Shown: in pieces, positions 10,892-18,548 of the stretch | Position numbering within the stretch: position 1 is the first letter of the stretch | Layout: every line of letters begins with the position of its first letter | Assembly: GCF_001515525.1 (NCBI RefSeq) | Contig: NZ_BCNQ01000018.1 | Span: 1-52,809, forward strand | Source of the DNA: Piscicoccus intestinalis NBRC 104926 | GTDB taxonomy: Bacteria > Actinomycetota > Actinomycetes > Actinomycetales > Dermatophilaceae | Length of the DNA: 52,809 nucleotides | Direction: 5' to 3' | Made by a program: the position numbers and the translations under genes | Notes under the pieces: generated by a model | What the model was told of the DNA's origin: nothing | The model's database searches: none | Seen by the model: the letters and a program-made list of their open reading frames with translations, nothing else

Positions 10892-11413
10892 TTAGAAGAG
10901 AACGTCGTTCGCTTCCAGCGCCAACAACCGCGCCTTTCGGTCCAGGCCGCCGGCGTAGCCGGTGAGGGAGCCGTTGCGCCCGACCACGCGGTGACAGGGC
11001 ACGATGATGGAGATCGGATTGCGCCCTACAGCCGCGCCGACCGCCCTGGCCAGGTCACGGCCTCCGAGCTCCTCGGCGATGGCGCCGTACGTGGCCCGTT
11101 GCCCGTAGCCGATCTGCCGCAGTCGGTGCCACACCCGCTGTTGGAACGGTTCGCCGCGCGCCGCCAACGGAAGGTCGAAGACGGTCCGCGCGCCGGCGAG
11201 GTACTCGCCCAACTGGGTGGCGGCGCGCAGCACCTCGGCCCTCGGGTCGTCGCCGACCTCGACCCGAGGGCCGAGGTGCTGCGGGGCCGGCGGGTGCCGG
11301 TGCCCCTCGAAGTACACGCCGGTGAGGGAGTCACCCGTGCCGGTCAACAGCAACTCGCCGAGGGCGGACCGCACGACGGCATGCCGGGTGCGGTGGTCGG
11401 CGGTGGTGCTCAT
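10892..11413 (-). CDS. ogt: Methylated-DNA--[protein]-cysteine S-methyltransferase
   Basis: The 173-residue protein has the suicide-acceptor motif PCHRV with Cys140, the helix-turn-helix recognition segment (ATYGAIAEELGGRDLARAVG) and the NPISIIVPCHR core typical of Ogt. It moves O6-methyl groups from guanine onto itself. I chose the ATG at 11413, with AGGA 5 bases upstream, over one 14 codons earlier. It reads in the same direction as tag, 64 bp upstream of it, but tag has its own damage-type promoter. Confidence 0.93.
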   Translation of the reverse strand: MSTTADHRTRHAVVRSALGELLLTGTGDSLTGVYFEGHRHPPAPQHLGPRVEVGDDPRAEVLRAATQLGEYLAGARTVFDLPLAARGEPFQQRVWHRLRQIGYGQRATYGAIAEELGGRDLARAVGAAVGRNPISIIVPCHRVVGRNGSLTGYAGGLDRKARLLALEANDVLF

Positions 11414-11513
11414 CGAAGTCCTCGGCTCACGGATCGGTGCGATGCAGGCTGTCATATCAAGGAGACGCCTGACGTCGCCGATGTGTGAGGTCAGCGGTGC
11501 ACGCGCGGACGAG

Positions 11514-12221
11514 TCAGCCGAGCGTGGTGCCGAACGCCATGCCGATGCCGTACGTGAGCAGGAGCCCGATCGCGCCGCCGATCATCACGCGCAGCGAGGC
11601 GCGGCCGGCTGGGGCCCCGCCCATGCGGGCCCCCAGCGCCCCGGTGATGCCGAGCGCGACGAGCACGCCGAGGTAGGTGATGATCACGCGGGAGGCCGCG
11701 GGGGCCAGCAGGATCGCGGCCACGGGCAGCAGGCCGCCGACGACGAACGACACGGCCGAGGAGGCGGCGGCGACGGTCGGGCTGACGAACTCGTCGGGGT
11801 CGATGCCGAGTTCGATGTCCAGATGGGCCCGCAGCGCGTCCTTGTCGGTGAGTTCGCGCGCGACGACGGTGGCGGTCGACTGCGACAGGCCCCGGTTCAC
11901 GTAGAGGGCGACGAGTTCGGCGAACTCCTCGTCGGGCATGTCGGCCAGTTCGCGACGCTCCTTCTCCACCAGCGCCCGCTCGCTGTCGCGTTGGCTGCTC
12001 ACCGAGACGTACTCGCCGAGGGCCATCGACACGGCGCCGGCGACGAGCGCCGCGACGCCCGCCACCATGATCGCCTGGTGGTCGGTGGTCGCGCCGGCCA
12101 CGCCGAGCACCACTCCGGCGGTGGAGACGATGCCGTCGTTGGCGCCCAGCACCGCCGCCCGCAGGGCGTTCAGGCGCTGGCTGAGCGAGCCGCCGTGTGG
12201 CTCGTTCGGGTGCTCGCTCAC
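11514..12221 (-). CDS. VIT1/CCC1-family iron/manganese transporter
   Basis: The 235-residue membrane protein shows the VIT fold: LNALRAAVLGANDGIVSTAGVVLGVAGA in the first span, a second span with ALGEYVSVSSQRDSE, an acidic metal-binding helical region (EKERRELADMPDEEFAEL) and three further C-terminal spans. Family members move Fe2+ or Mn2+ out of the cytosol or into stores. The GTG at 12221 is chosen because a perfect AGGAGG lies 5 bases upstream. A 34-bp inverted repeat resembling an iron box stands 64-97 bp upstream. Confidence 0.88.
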   Translation of the reverse strand: MSEHPNEPHGGSLSQRLNALRAAVLGANDGIVSTAGVVLGVAGATTDHQAIMVAGVAALVAGAVSMALGEYVSVSSQRDSERALVEKERRELADMPDEEFAELVALYVNRGLSQSTATVVARELTDKDALRAHLDIELGIDPDEFVSPTVAAASSAVSFVVGGLLPVAAILLAPAASRVIITYLGVLVALGITGALGARMGGAPAGRASLRVMIGGAIGLLLTYGIGMAFGTTLG

Positions 12222-12284
12222 GATGTCCTCCTGGGTGGTCCTGATCGTTTCGCGCGTTGAAGGTAACCCGTCAGGCACCTGATG

Positions 12285-12318
12285 TCATCGCAGGAAAGGC
12301 TTGCCTGACCTGCGATGA
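12285..12318. promoter_or_regulatory. 34-bp inverted repeat between VIT-family and PCMT genes (possible iron-regulator box)
   Basis: Sixteen-base arms, TCATCGCAGGAAAGGC (12285-12300) and a partner ending CCTGCGATGA (12303-12318), flank TT with only two mismatches. The core AGG-n3-AGGCT-n2-CCT resembles the DtxR/IdeR box (TTAGG...AGGCTAACCT) at about 12 of 19 positions by eye. Its place between divergent genes, one a predicted Fe/Mn transporter, suits metal-dependent control. Confidence 0.5.
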
Positions 12319-12353
12319 TGCGGTTCGGGGCGGGCGCCGTCAGACTGGAGGTC

Positions 12354-12953
12354 ATGACCGACGAGCCGCCCGGGGAGCGCGGGGAGACCGAGGACGCACG
12401 GCTCGACGAGGCCTTCGAGGCGACCCCGCGAACCGCTTTCCTGCCGGAGTCGGTGCGGGCCCGCTGGGCCGAGGACCGGCCGCTTCCGCTCGCGGCGGGC
12501 ATGACGAACTCCCAGCCCAGCACCGTGCGCGACATGCTGCGGCTGCTCGGCGTGCGCCGCGGCGCCCGCGTGCTCGACGTCGGCTCCGGCTCCGGCTGGA
12601 CCACCGCGCTGCTCGCCCACCTCGTCGGACCCGACGGGGAAGTCATCGGCGTCGAGATCGAGCCGGAACTGGTCACCTTCGGCCGCGACCGCCTCGACCG
12701 CATGCGGCGGCCCTGGGCGCGGATCGAGGCGGCCGCCCCCGGCGTCCTGGGGCGGCCCGAACTCGGCCCCTACGACCGGATCCTCGTGTCGGCCATGGCG
12801 CGTCGGCTCCCCGACGCGCTCGTCGAGCAGCTGGCCGCCGGCGGGGTGCTGCTCGCGCCGGTCGCCGGGCGGATGGTGCGGGCCCGCCGCGCCCCGGCCG
12901 GTGACGTGACCCTCGAGCAGTTCGGCGCCTACCGGTTCGTGCCGCTGCGCTGA
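12354..12953 (+). CDS. Protein-L-isoaspartate O-methyltransferase family protein
   Basis: This 199-residue protein has the PCMT layout: RTAFLPESVRARWAEDRPLPL, then GMTNSQPSTVRDML, then the SAM-binding motif VLDVGSGSGWTTALLAHL (about residue 74) and VIGVEIEPELV. Such enzymes methylate isoaspartyl residues to start their repair. The ATG at 12354 has GGAGG just upstream; an in-frame ATG at 12315 falls inside the inverted repeat and is less likely. The chain is slightly short for the family and ends right after the Rossmann fold. Confidence 0.85.
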   Translation: MTDEPPGERGETEDARLDEAFEATPRTAFLPESVRARWAEDRPLPLAAGMTNSQPSTVRDMLRLLGVRRGARVLDVGSGSGWTTALLAHLVGPDGEVIGVEIEPELVTFGRDRLDRMRRPWARIEAAAPGVLGRPELGPYDRILVSAMARRLPDALVEQLAAGGVLLAPVAGRMVRARRAPAGDVTLEQFGAYRFVPLR

Positions 12954-12999
12954 GGCGCCGGCGCAGCGCGCGCTACCGGGGAAGGCCGAACTACCGGCA

Positions 13000-13014
13000 G
13001 CCCGACGTACGGGC
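13000..13014. terminator. Small hairpin between convergent genes
   Basis: GCCCG (13000-13004) and CGGGC (13010-13014) form a 5-bp stem in the 86-bp gap between the convergent PCMT and response-regulator genes. The stem is short and no T-run follows, so this is a weak call. Confidence 0.25.
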
Positions 13015-13039
13015 GTAGCCCGAATGACAACGGCGCGAA

Positions 13040-13645
13040 CTACAGCCAGCCGTTGGCCTGGGCGATCTGGGCTGCCTCGGCGCGATTTCGGGCTCCGGTC
13101 TTGCCGATGGCGCTGCTCAGATGGTTGCGGACGGTGCCCTCGGACAGGAACACCGCCTTGGCCACGTCGGCCACCGAGCCGCCGTCGAGCGCCGTGCGCA
13201 GTACTTGCGTCTCCCGGGCCGTCAGGGGAGACTCGCCGGCCGTCATCGAGTCGGCCGCGAGCGCGGGGTCGATGACCCGCAGCCCCCCGTGCACCCGCCG
13301 CACCGCCTCCGCGAGCTGCCGGGCCGGCGTGTCCTTGACGACGAATCCCGCTGCCCCCGCCTGCAGCCCGCGCCGCACGTAACCGGGGCGCCCGAAGGTC
13401 GTGACGATGAGAACCCGCACCGCCGGCAGGGCGGAACGCAGCGCGGCGGTCGCCTCGATGCCGTCGATGCCGGGCATCTCGACGTCGAGGAGCGCCACGT
13501 CGGGCCGATGCGCCCGGGCCGCGTCGAGCACCTCGTCGCCGCGTCCGACCTCCGCGACGACCTCCAGATCGGACTCCATCGACAGCAGCGCGGCCAGCGC
13601 GCCGCGCACCAGCGCCTGATCGTCGGCCAGCAGCAACCGGATCAT
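13040..13645 (-). CDS. LuxR/NarL-family response regulator (DesR-like)
   Basis: The 201-residue regulator has a receiver domain (LLLADDQALVRGAL, phosphoacceptor Asp in VALLDVEMPG, Lys in FVVKDTPA) and a C-terminal LuxR helix-turn-helix (SPLTARETQVLRTALDGG, LSEGTVRNHLSSAIGKTGARNR). Its ATG overlaps the kinase stop by 4 bases, so the two are translated together as a phosphorelay. The stimulus is unknown; DesK/DesR relatives respond to membrane state. Confidence 0.92.
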   Translation of the reverse strand: MIRLLLADDQALVRGALAALLSMESDLEVVAEVGRGDEVLDAARAHRPDVALLDVEMPGIDGIEATAALRSALPAVRVLIVTTFGRPGYVRRGLQAGAAGFVVKDTPARQLAEAVRRVHGGLRVIDPALAADSMTAGESPLTARETQVLRTALDGGSVADVAKAVFLSEGTVRNHLSSAIGKTGARNRAEAAQIAQANGWL

Positions 13646-14919
13646 GCGGACTCCCGCGCCCGGGCGCTCAGCACGAATCGCCGCTGGTCCGGGCCGGCTC
13701 CGCCCGCTCCGCCGGCGGTGGGGGTGCCGGGTTCGCGGGCGACGCCGACGACGGCCCCGACCTTGCGGGCCCGCTCCCGCAGCCCGGTCAGCCCGTTGCC
13801 CGCTTCGATCGCGGTGTCGTCCCGGACCCCGACGCCGTCGTCGCAGACCCGCACCGTGGTCGCCGTGAGTTCGACCTCGCAGCGGCGCGCCCCGGAGTGG
13901 CGCACGACGTTGGTGACGCCCTCGCGGACGACCCATGCGAACAGGTCCCGCAGCCCTGGATCGACGTCGTCCGTCGCGCCCGGGAGCCGAGCTTCGATCC
14001 CGGCGGCGTCCAGCGCCCGTCGCGCCCGGACCAGTTCGGCGGGCAGCGAGAGCTGCCGGTAGCCGGAGACGGTCTCGCGCACCTCGGCCAGCGCGTCCCG
14101 GGACAGACGCTCCAGGTCGGCGATCTCGGTCTTCGCGCGCCGTGGGTCGACGTCGACCAGTCGACCGGCGAGCTCGGCCTTGACGGTGATGACCGTGAGG
14201 CTGTGACCGAGGATGTCGTGCAGGTCCCGGGCCATGCGGGCCCGCTCGAGCTCCACCGCGAGCTCGGCCTTCTCCTCCCGTTCTCGCGTCAGCGCGTCCT
14301 GGTTGCGTTCGCCGACGACCCCGCCCCAGACACTCAGCCCGATGCCGCTGGCCCACAGCCCCAGGCCGATCGCCCAGGCCGCATCCACCCCCAGCAACAG
14401 GCCCCCGCCGGTCATGACCACGCCGCACAGGAGCACGACGACCAGCCCCCGACGAGTGGGCAGCGTGGCGGCCGCGCCGGCGGCGATGTACGTCAGGCAC
14501 GTCAACCCCATCGGTCCGGCCACCGCGACGGTCAGCGCGGTGAGCACCCCGAGGCCGACCAGCCACCCGACCGGCATGATCCGCCGGAACACCCGGAACG
14601 GCCGGACCCCCAGCCAGCCCCCCAGGTAGCCGCCGGCGTAGACGAGCGAGAACAGCGCCAGCAGCACCACCCCGCCCCACCGTCGAATGCCGCCCTCGGA
14701 CCACATCTGCGCCAGCGGGAACAGCAGGAAGACGAGGAAGGCCACCGCGTAATACGTCGTCATGCGTTGGTGGCGGGCGTGGGCGCGCGAGCGTGCGGTG
14801 CTGGCCGGGCGCCCTGAATTCCCTGCGCGCACGGCGCCCCCGGCGTTCCCGATCGTGCCCGGCACCGGCTCCGAGGCGGTCAGCCGGGCCTCGCCGCCCG
14901 CCGGTGGTGTCGGCCTCAT
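13642..14919 (-). CDS. Sensor histidine kinase (HisKA_3/DesK-like)
   Basis: The 425-residue kinase has about five or six hydrophobic segments in residues 55-190 (YYAVAFLVFLLFPLAQM, LTCLTYIAAGAAATL and others), a HisKA_3 dimerisation domain with phosphorylated His in ARDLHDILGHS, and an HATPase domain with an N-box (EGVTNVVRHSGA), VCDDGVGV and GNGLTGLRERA. It should phosphorylate the regulator encoded just downstream. The ATG at 14919 lacks a clear Shine-Dalgarno sequence; a GTG three codons upstream is possible. Confidence 0.9.
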   Translation of the reverse strand: MRPTPPAGGEARLTASEPVPGTIGNAGGAVRAGNSGRPASTARSRAHARHQRMTTYYAVAFLVFLLFPLAQMWSEGGIRRWGGVVLLALFSLVYAGGYLGGWLGVRPFRVFRRIMPVGWLVGLGVLTALTVAVAGPMGLTCLTYIAAGAAATLPTRRGLVVVLLCGVVMTGGGLLLGVDAAWAIGLGLWASGIGLSVWGGVVGERNQDALTREREEKAELAVELERARMARDLHDILGHSLTVITVKAELAGRLVDVDPRRAKTEIADLERLSRDALAEVRETVSGYRQLSLPAELVRARRALDAAGIEARLPGATDDVDPGLRDLFAWVVREGVTNVVRHSGARRCEVELTATTVRVCDDGVGVRDDTAIEAGNGLTGLRERARKVGAVVGVAREPGTPTAGGAGGAGPDQRRFVLSARARESA

Positions 14920-14975
14920 GGACGCCACGGTAATCCGAGGCGCAGGACGACACGGAGCGTCACGGCGTCAGGACG

Positions 14976-16616
14976 TCACGGCGGCTGTTCGCGCGCGTCC
15001 GGCCCCGGGGCCGGCACCCGCTGGATGTCGTCGAGCCGCAGCGCGCTGACGAGCGCCGCGATCGTGTCGGGCGCGTCGACCGGCGCGGCGCCGGAGGCCG
15101 ACGGCAACGGCACGGGGTCTGGCATCGCCGGCGGGCCACCGCCCGGTGCCCACCAGTAACTCAGGTGCGCCAGCGGGAAATGGCGCCGCAGCCCGGACCA
15201 TCGGCCGTGCGAGGTGACCGCCACGGGCACGTCACGCACCCCGGCTCCGAAATGACGGGCGATGGGGCCGCCGAAGAAGTCGCCGCGCAGCACACTCCCG
15301 GCGGGCAGATAGAGGTTGGTCCAGCGGGTGGGCCCGAACGGCGCCGCCGTGTGCCCGACCCGAAGCCAACGCTCCCCGCCCGGATAGCGGTAGCGGCGGC
15401 GGTAGAACCGCGAGTCCTCCAACTCGTCGTGGATGGGCGGGCAGCGCGGCACCTCCTTGCGGTTCTGCAGGTCGGCGAGGGTGAGCCCGGGCCGGCCCCC
15501 GAAGGGCACGTCGGCCTCGTCGAGCAGCAGCGGAGCGTACGTCAAGGGGGAGCCCGTCGAGACGAAATCACTGATGAGCCAAGGCACCCCGGCGGCCCGC
15601 CCGGCCCGCCACAGGTCGAACTGGGCCGCCTGAAAGGCGTCGAGCTCGGCGGTGGAGACGGCCGGTACCGGCTGGGCCCCGTCGGCCGGACCGCCCGGAT
15701 CGAGTCGGTCGCAGGCCTCGTCGAAGACTGCCGCGTACGCCTGATCCCCCGCCCGGCACGGGTCGGGGTGACGCAACTCGTCCCACAGGCTGCGCACCAG
15801 GTCGAGGCCGATGACGGTGCCCAGCGAGTGCCCGACGATGATGATGCGCTCATAGCGCCCCGCGTGCAGCCGGCGCAGCAGCGTCAGACCCTCCTCGCGG
15901 ATGCGGCGGCGCGACTCGATGTTCGCCGGCCGGGGCGCGAGATAGCGCACGGCGTCCGAGAGATAGGCGCGCACGAGCCGGCCCATGAAGCCTCCGCCGA
16001 CCGCCAGCGCGAGGGCCAACCACACCTGCCACGTGGCGAGGAGTTCACGTAGCCCGGGCAGGCCCCCGGAGACGATCGCGTCGACCAGCCCCCACAGCAG
16101 CAGCGCCGCGAGCACGGCCATCGCGATCTGGAACGCGATGACGAGGCGGGCCGCGGCCCCGCCCACGCTCCACCACCGCCGGCTCAGCAGCAGCTGAAGA
16201 CCCCAGCTCAGGCTGGTGCGCAGGTCGGCGTCCGGCGCCAGATGTGCCCAATACAGCTCGAAGAAGTCGGTGTGCGCCCGGAGGTGCGGCGTGGGCGGCT
16301 CCGAGAGGCGACGCAGCTCCGTGGAGTCGGTGACCCGATCCGGGCTCGAGAACAACCGCGGCAGGCCGATGCCGACCGTGAACGAGCGCAACGAGCGCAT
16401 CGGCGGCTGGTCGCCGAGGCCGTGGATGAGCACGACCGCTTGGCGCGGTGAGCCGTCGGGCTCGTCGGAGGCCGCCCAGTCGGTGCCGATGCGCGCCCCG
16501 GCGGGCGTCGGCGCCCTCGACGCCTGCGCCGGCCCCTCCTGCGAGCTGCCTTGCGACGCACCGCCCGTCGAGGCCGCGACCTCCTCGCGGCCGGCATCGA
16601 TGCGCGTGCTCGCCAT
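14976..16616 (-). CDS. Membrane-associated alpha/beta-hydrolase-like protein
   Basis: The 546-residue protein begins with a disordered ~60 residues, then VVLIHGLGDQPPM (oxyanion-type HG motif) and a nucleophile elbow VGHSLGT (about residues 263-269). Two membrane segments (LVIAFQIAMAVLAALLLWGL and VWLALALAVGGGFMG) lie between these motifs, an unusual insertion. The C-terminal half (FVSTGSPLTYAPLLL, LRVGHTAAPFGPTRWTNLYLPA) resembles uncharacterised lipase-like proteins; catalytic Asp and His cannot be assigned. The ATG at 16616 has GGAAGGAG upstream. A RecA-NDp/PafBC-type promoter 45 bp upstream suggests damage induction. Confidence 0.7.
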   Translation of the reverse strand: MASTRIDAGREEVAASTGGASQGSSQEGPAQASRAPTPAGARIGTDWAASDEPDGSPRQAVVLIHGLGDQPPMRSLRSFTVGIGLPRLFSSPDRVTDSTELRRLSEPPTPHLRAHTDFFELYWAHLAPDADLRTSLSWGLQLLLSRRWWSVGGAAARLVIAFQIAMAVLAALLLWGLVDAIVSGGLPGLRELLATWQVWLALALAVGGGFMGRLVRAYLSDAVRYLAPRPANIESRRRIREEGLTLLRRLHAGRYERIIIVGHSLGTVIGLDLVRSLWDELRHPDPCRAGDQAYAAVFDEACDRLDPGGPADGAQPVPAVSTAELDAFQAAQFDLWRAGRAAGVPWLISDFVSTGSPLTYAPLLLDEADVPFGGRPGLTLADLQNRKEVPRCPPIHDELEDSRFYRRRYRYPGGERWLRVGHTAAPFGPTRWTNLYLPAGSVLRGDFFGGPIARHFGAGVRDVPVAVTSHGRWSGLRRHFPLAHLSYWWAPGGGPPAMPDPVPLPSASGAAPVDAPDTIAALVSALRLDDIQRVPAPGPDAREQPP

Positions 16617-16660
16617 GGTCGTCTCCTTCCTCGCCCCGTTGCCGAAGACCGGCACGCCGG

Positions 16661-16683
16661 ACGTTACCCGGCGGCACCGACAA
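16661..16683 (-). promoter_or_regulatory. RecA-NDp/PafBC-type promoter, minus strand
   Basis: TTGTCGGTG (16683-16675), 8 bases, then TAACGT (16666-16661) is a full match to tTGTCRGtg-N8-TAnnnT. It points at the alpha/beta-hydrolase gene and leaves about a 38-base leader with a good ribosome site. Confidence 0.75.
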
Positions 16684-16710
16684 GACCTTCGAGACGAGCG
16701 CGCCCTCGCC

Positions 16711-16733
16711 TTGTCGGTGCTCGACCCTAGGGT
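16711..16733 (+). promoter_or_regulatory. RecA-NDp/PafBC-type promoter, plus strand
   Basis: TTGTCGGTG (16711-16719), 8 bases, then TAGGGT (16728-16733) is a full match to the same motif. With the minus-strand site it makes an 11-bp inverted repeat (GCACCGACAAG / CTTGTCGGTGC), so the two promoters are back to back 27 bases apart. It drives the interrupted oxidoreductase gene. Confidence 0.75.
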
Positions 16734-16786
16734 TCTCGGCAGCGAGCCCGGGCACGAGCGTGGGCGTCACCACAGGGAGGTCGACC

Positions 16787-17830
16787 ATGACCAAATCACA
16801 GAGCAGCGGCGCGACGCACGGCCGCACCGACGGCGAAGCTGCGCCGCCGCGGACCATGCGCGCGGCGGTTCTCGACGGGCCCGGCCCGGTGACGAACCTG
16901 CGGGTGCGCGAGGTCGCCGTGCCGCAGCCGCCACCCGGGTGGGTGCGGGTGCGGGTGAAGGCGTTCGGCATGAACCGCTCCGAGCTGCACACCCGCCTCG
17001 GGCTCGCCGAGGGCGTCACCTTTCCGCGCGTCCTGGGCATCGAAGCCACCGGCACCGTCGACCTCGACCCCGACGGTGTGCTGGCGCACGGCACGCAGGT
17101 GGTCGCGATGATGGGCGGCATGGGGCGCACCTTCGACGGCGGGTACGCCCAGTACACGGTGGTGCCCCGGCACAACGTCATCGCCTTTCACAGCGACCTG
17201 CCCTGGGCGGCACTCGGCGCCGTGCCCGAGACCCTGCAGACCGCCTACGGATGCCTCACCGTCGGCCTCGACCTGCAGCCCGGCCAGACCCTGCTCATCC
17301 GCGGCGGCACCTCGGCGCTCGGGCTGGCCGCCGCCACCCTCGCCACGAGCGAAGGCGCCACCGTGCTGGCCACCACCCGCAGCCACAGCCGCCTCGACGA
17401 ACTCGCCGGGCACGGCGTCGACCACCCGCTCTTCGACGACGGCGACGTGGCCGCGTAGGTGCGCCGGCTCCTGCCCGACGGGGTCGATGCCGCGATCGAA
17501 CTCGTCGGCACCCCCACGCTGCCCGACACCCTCGCCGCCACCCGGGTTCAGGGCACCGTCTGCTTCGCCGGCATGCTCTCCAACGAGTGGACGGTGCGCG
17601 ACTTCTACCCGATCGACTACCTGCCCAACGGTGTCCGGCTCACGGCCTACGCCGGCGAGGCAGCCGATCTGCCTCCGGCCGTGCTCCAGGAGTACCTCGA
17701 CCGGATGGCTGACGAGACGGTGACCCTCGGCCCGGTGCATGCCTACCCGCTCGAGCGCATCCAGCAGGCCCACGCCGATCTGGAGTCGGGCCGGCACGTC
17801 GGCAAGCTCGTCGGGCTGCCCTGGGCCTGA
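16787..17830 (+). pseudogene. Quinone oxidoreductase (MDR family) interrupted by in-frame TAG
   Basis: Read through one stop codon, this is a complete ~346-residue zinc-independent medium-chain reductase: N-terminal GroES-like fold (VRVKAFGMNRSELHTRLG, FPRVLGIEATGTVD), then the Rossmann part (LLIRGGTSALGLAAATLA, ATTRSHSRLDEL). An amber codon at 17456-17458 follows DDGDVAA; the same frame continues at once as VRRLLPDGVDAAIELVG to a normal C-terminus. A single C-to-T change of a Gln codon (CAG) would explain it. Alternatives are recent inactivation, readthrough, sequencing error, or re-start at the GTG directly after the stop. Confidence 0.85.
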
Positions 17831-17836
17831 GCTTCT

Positions 17837-18415
17837 TCAGCGGCCGCCCGCGCGACCTTGGCCACCTCGCGGCGCCCACAGCCCGGACCACCACGACAGC
17901 CGCCACCACCCGCCCCGGTTCGGCGGTTTCGACGGCTGCGGTGACACCGCCTCCCCGGCGGGGTCGGCGGCGGCCGCCTGCTGTGCCAGCCGAGCCTGCT
18001 GGGCTTGCTGCGCCTGGTGCGCCTGCTGTGCCTCGCGCGCATGCCGCCAGCGTTCGACCATGGCGTCCACGTCGACGCGCGGGGCGACGACCGGCATCGC
18101 GCGCCCGACGGCGGGGCGCCGCCGGTCCTCCACCACCCGGCGGTTGTAGTCGCGCAGGATCTCGCGCACCGACTCCTCGCGGGTCACGTCGAGCAGCGAC
18201 TCCGGAAACGACGCGGCCTCGGCGCGCAACTGCATGACCGGTGGCATCGCGGCCGACCGATCGAGGCCCTCGCGTTCGAGGAAACGCTTGACCCACCAGT
18301 CCGGATCGTCGGGATCACCGAGGTTCAGCGGCTTGCCCGACCCGCGCAGACCGCTGAACTCGCCGCGCTCCGTCGCCTCCCGGATCTGCCGCTCGACCCA
18401 GCTCTCGTACCGCAT
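17837..18415 (-). CDS. DUF1992 (DnaJ homologue subfamily C member 28-like) protein
   Basis: The 192-residue protein starts with the DUF1992 signature: WVERQIREATERGEFSGLRG, then GKPLNL and WWVKRFLEREGL. The family function is unknown. After residue ~125 comes a Gln/Ala-rich predicted coiled stretch (AQQAHQAQQAQQARLAQQ) and a Pro/Gly/Trp tail. It is convergent with the broken oxidoreductase, 6 bases away, and divergent from the MFS gene. Confidence 0.85.
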   Translation of the reverse strand: MRYESWVERQIREATERGEFSGLRGSGKPLNLGDPDDPDWWVKRFLEREGLDRSAAMPPVMQLRAEAASFPESLLDVTREESVREILRDYNRRVVEDRRRPAVGRAMPVVAPRVDVDAMVERWRHAREAQQAHQAQQAQQARLAQQAAAADPAGEAVSPQPSKPPNRGGWWRLSWWSGLWAPRGGQGRAGGR

Positions 18416-18467
18416 CCCTCCATGGTGCCGCGCCTGCCCGCACCTGCCATCCCGAGTGCGGCGAACC

Positions 18468-18490
18468 CTGTCGGTGCCCTGCCCTACAGT
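18468..18490 (+). promoter_or_regulatory. RecA-NDp/PafBC-type promoter before MFS gene
   Basis: CTGTCGGTG (18468-18476), 8 bases, then TACAGT (18485-18490) matches the motif except for the first base. It points at the MFS gene, with a leader of about 50 bases. Confidence 0.6.
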
Positions 18491-18548
18491 GACAGCTCAG
18501 CGCGGAGCCCGACCCTGCGCGACGTCGCCGAGAGCCGAAGGAGGTGCC

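Noticed and set aside
11842-11864. TTGTCGGTG inside the VIT-family gene
   Set aside because: No TAnnnT at the right spacing; it is coding sequence on the other strand.
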